Source: an uncultured Lachnospiraceae bacterium | GTDB taxonomy: Bacteria > Bacillota > Clostridia > Lachnospirales > Lachnospiraceae | Assembly: GCA_905235745.1 (NCBI GenBank) | Contig: CAJOMN010000010.1 | Location: forward strand, 1 to 64,000 | Length of the DNA: 64,000 nt | Direction of reading: 5' to 3' | In this document: positions 62,081-64,000 of the stretch, in pieces | How positions within the stretch are numbered: position 1 is the stretch's first letter | Layout of the letters: each line of letters begins with the position of its first letter | Notes under the pieces: generated by a model | The model's database searches: none | Seen by the model: the letters and a program-made list of their open reading frames with translations, nothing else | What the model was told of the DNA's origin: nothing | Made by a program: the position numbers and the translations under genes

Positions 62081-63415
62081 ATGGATGAGGCAAGTCTGAA
62101 AAAAATGCCTCCCCACCACAAGGAATCCGAAAGGGGCGTGGTGGGAGCCATGATGCTCGACACGGATGCCGCGATAATAGCAATGGGCGCCCTGACATCG
62201 GATGATTTTTACCTGAAGGAATGCGCGTATGTATTTGATGCGGTCAAATCCGTTGTTGATGAAGGTTCGCCTGTCGACCCCACGATCATTTCCAACAGAC
62301 TGCTGGAAATGAACGCTCCGGCAGAGATCGCGTCAGTGGAGTTTTTGCGGAATCTGTGCATGTGGGCATCGACATCGGCGGTCATCGGGAAGCACATTGA
62401 GATAGTCAGGGAAAAATCACTGCTTCGCAAAATGATCAGGGTATGCCAGACGATCGAGAATAACTGTTATTCCGATTCGGGGGATGCCGAAGATGTCCTT
62501 GAGGAAGCGGAAAAGAATGTCTTTGAGATCACCAACAGCCAGATCTCGGGCGAATATGTTCCGATAAGGCAGATAGTAAAGGATGCCGTAGAAAGAATAG
62601 GCATCGCATCAAGGACTGACGGGGTTGTTACCGGCGTTGCAACCGGATTTACCGATCTTGATTATAAGATGGCGGGGCTCCAGCCGTCGGATCTCATACT
62701 GATAGCGGCAAGACCTTCGATGGGCAAGACGGCGTTTGTCCTGAATATCGCACAGCATATATGCTTCAAAGAGAAAAAAGGAGCCGTGATCTTCTCATTG
62801 GAAATGTCGAGAGACCAGCTTGCCAACAGGCTCCTGTCACTTGAATCGCATGTTGATTCACAGGCGATCAGAAGCGGTAATGTATCCGCCAGGGACTGGG
62901 AGCAGATAATAGAGGCAGCAAGTGTTATCGGAGAATCAAAGCTTATCATAGATGATACTCCCGGCATCAGCATCGCGGAGCTGCGATCCAAATGCCGCAA
63001 ATACAAAGCGGAGAACAAAGATCTGTCGGTTGTTATCATAGACTATCTTCAACTGATGTCGGGATCAGGAAGAACCGATTCAAGGCAGCAGGAGATATCC
63101 GATATATCAAGAGCACTGAAGTCCCTTGCAAGAGAATTAAATGTTCCGGTCGTAGCGCTTTCCCAGTTGTCGCGTGCGGTCGAAAAGCGTGACGATCACA
63201 GGCCGATGCTTTCGGATCTGCGTGAATCCGGTGCGATAGAACAGGATGCGGATGTTGTAATGTTCCTCTACAGAGATGATTATTACAATCCGGATACAGA
63301 CAAAAAAGGAATAGCGGAGATAATAATCGCCAAGCAAAGAAACGGTCCGATCGGCACCACGGAGCTGGTATGGCTTCCTGACCTGACCAAGTTCGCCAAC
63401 AAGGCAAAAAGCTGA
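62081..63415 (+). CDS. dnaB: replicative DNA helicase
   Basis: Hexameric 5'-3' helicase at the replication fork; 444 residues from ATG 62081 (a TTG at 62066 is in frame but poorer). N-terminal DnaG-binding domain (KESERGVVGAMMLDTDAAI.., VREKSLLRKMI), then the RecA-like core: Walker A ARPSMGKTAF, ..VIFSLEMSRDQLANRLLS, Walker B VVIIDYLQLM, and LRESGAIEQDADVVMFLYRDDYY. No intein is present. It follows rplI by one base, as in other Firmicutes. Confidence 0.97.
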   Translation: MDEASLKKMPPHHKESERGVVGAMMLDTDAAIIAMGALTSDDFYLKECAYVFDAVKSVVDEGSPVDPTIISNRLLEMNAPAEIASVEFLRNLCMWASTSAVIGKHIEIVREKSLLRKMIRVCQTIENNCYSDSGDAEDVLEEAEKNVFEITNSQISGEYVPIRQIVKDAVERIGIASRTDGVVTGVATGFTDLDYKMAGLQPSDLILIAARPSMGKTAFVLNIAQHICFKEKKGAVIFSLEMSRDQLANRLLSLESHVDSQAIRSGNVSARDWEQIIEAASVIGESKLIIDDTPGISIAELRSKCRKYKAENKDLSVVIIDYLQLMSGSGRTDSRQQEISDISRALKSLARELNVPVVALSQLSRAVEKRDDHRPMLSDLRESGAIEQDADVVMFLYRDDYYNPDTDKKGIAEIIIAKQRNGPIGTTELVWLPDLTKFANKAKS

Positions 63416-63430
63416 TGTAAGGAGATTTGC

Positions 63431-63928
63431 ATGGACAAGCCGAAATTGTATCGCAAGCGCATTATTCCCGAAGAGATTGTTTTGCTTGACAAGGATAAGA
63501 TACTGTATTCCGACAAGACGCATATAGTCACTAAATGGAATACGATCAAGCCGAAAAAAATCCTTCATCACGGCTGTTCATGTTATTTTCTAGAAGAAGG
63601 CTTCAAGGTGAGCAAATTCTATCGCGAAGACGGCACTTTGATGTACTGGTACTGCGATATAATCAGCTATACATATGATCCGGACGAAGATTCTTATGTG
63701 TTTACCGATCTTCTGGCTGACGTGCTTATCTATCCGGACGGCAGGGTTGAAGTAGTTGATGTGGGAGAGATCGCCGATGCGCTTACTGACGGTACGCTTA
63801 CGACAGAAGAGATGATCCCGGCGCTCAGAAGCCTTGATAAGCTTCTGGGGATTATATATTCGGGAGAGTTTAGGACCATTCAGGACAGGATTAACAGGAT
63901 CGAGGAAGGAAACATCCCTTCGCAATGA
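63431..63928 (+). CDS. DUF402 / FomD-like protein
   Basis: A 165-residue protein with the DUF402 pattern: KLYRKRIIPEEIVLLDKDKILY, ITKWNTIKPK, the strands FYREDGTLMYWYCDIISYTYDPDEDSYVFTDLLADVLIYPDG, and a C-terminal helical part (LLGIIYSGEFRTIQDRI). Family members bind divalent metal and hydrolyse nucleotide esters (FomD) or act as NTP phosphatases. AAGGAG precedes ATG 63431. It overlaps the next gene by 4 nt. Confidence 0.85.
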   Translation: MDKPKLYRKRIIPEEIVLLDKDKILYSDKTHIVTKWNTIKPKKILHHGCSCYFLEEGFKVSKFYREDGTLMYWYCDIISYTYDPDEDSYVFTDLLADVLIYPDGRVEVVDVGEIADALTDGTLTTEEMIPALRSLDKLLGIIYSGEFRTIQDRINRIEEGNIPSQ

Positions 63929-64000
63929 ATACGATATATGAAACAGTCGATCCGGCCGATATTGATATGACGGTGATCCGAAAGGCGGGAGATATAGTAT
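63925..64000 (+). CDS. 5' end of a probable TsaC/Sua5 threonylcarbamoyl-AMP synthase (cut by window edge)
   Basis: Only 25 codons: MNTIYETVDPADIDMTVIRKAGDIV. This resembles the N terminus of Sua5/TsaC proteins (..D..I..AGEIL..G..VAFPTETVYGLG) that make the t6A modification of tRNA. The diagnostic motif lies beyond the window, so the call is tentative. It overlaps DUF402 by ATGA and is presumably in the same operon. Confidence 0.45.
   Translation, partial: MNTIYETVDPADIDMTVIRKAGDIV

Overview
The window looks like a chromosomal segment of a motile, strictly anaerobic member of the Lachnospiraceae (Butyrivibrio / Pseudobutyrivibrio / Roseburia-like Clostridia). This rests on the mix of genes: a Lachnospiraceae-type flagellin, rubredoxin-type rubrerythrin, an electron-bifurcation-era 2[4Fe-4S] ferredoxin, pyruvate formate-lyase, DHODB-type pyrK/pyrD, a GdpP c-di-AMP phosphodiesterase, MecA, and AGGAGG-type ribosome sites before most genes. 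Genus assignment is inference; no rRNA gene is present.

Layout. 1-8.4 kb is an accessory, decayed zone: the 3' end of a probable Rpn-type nuclease/transposase gene, a frameshifted ribbon-helix-helix gene, a 900-residue flagellin, wreckage of a sugar-binding protein and of a GH5 glycosidase, an AT-rich AAA+ ATPase gene on the minus strand, a fragment of a second AAA ATPase, a long XRE regulator and two tRNA genes (Phe, Gly) on the minus strand. 8.9-10.3 kb holds two flagellum-associated-looking proteins. 10.4-14.4 kb is metal and redox: CopA with a C-terminal CopZ domain, a short Fur-like protein, a short DtxR-like regulator and rubrerythrin. 14.5-24.2 kb carries alaX-like, proS, ackA, cca, a PEGA-domain protein and a large membrane protein fused to a lipoprotein. 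24.2-29.7 kb has ddl, murF, degV, plsC and convergent pyrC. 29.8-38.7 kb has an orphan sensor-like protein, pyrK-pyrD, ispE, a GntR regulator, several hypotheticals and asnS. 38.8-46.6 kb is envelope biology: NlpC/P60 hydrolase, GT2, a 41-residue membrane protein, plsY, a membrane-anchored foldase, and an AAC(3)/aminopeptidase-like fusion with ACP, MaoC and a sirtuin. 46.7-64 kb holds rpsF-ssb-rpsR and gdpP-rplI-dnaB, separated by an acyl-CoA synthetase, GH18 protein, mecA, the pyruvate formate-lyase locus, maf, a chemoreceptor and ferredoxin.

The most striking locus is 53.2-56.7 kb. Pyruvate formate-lyase is encoded in pieces: a 679-residue barrel that contains the two catalytic cysteines but stops just before the glycyl-radical domain; a 64-residue protein that copies the first half of that domain and then turns into a cysteine-containing tail with no glycyl loop; and an 80-residue protein that is the complete glycyl-radical domain. 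The activase gene that follows is frameshifted at a conserved position. Other items that deserve attention are a recurring palindrome (TAGTRAACG-N9-CGTTYACTA) upstream of pflA, ferredoxin, chemoreceptor, rubrerythrin and other genes; a 95-bp element present twice exactly at stop codons; a CopZ domain with its own ribosome site inside copA; a plsY promoter that predicts a leaderless mRNA; and a 41-residue membrane protein gene with complete expression signals.

All identifications are from reading the sequence and knowledge of protein families; no database search was possible.
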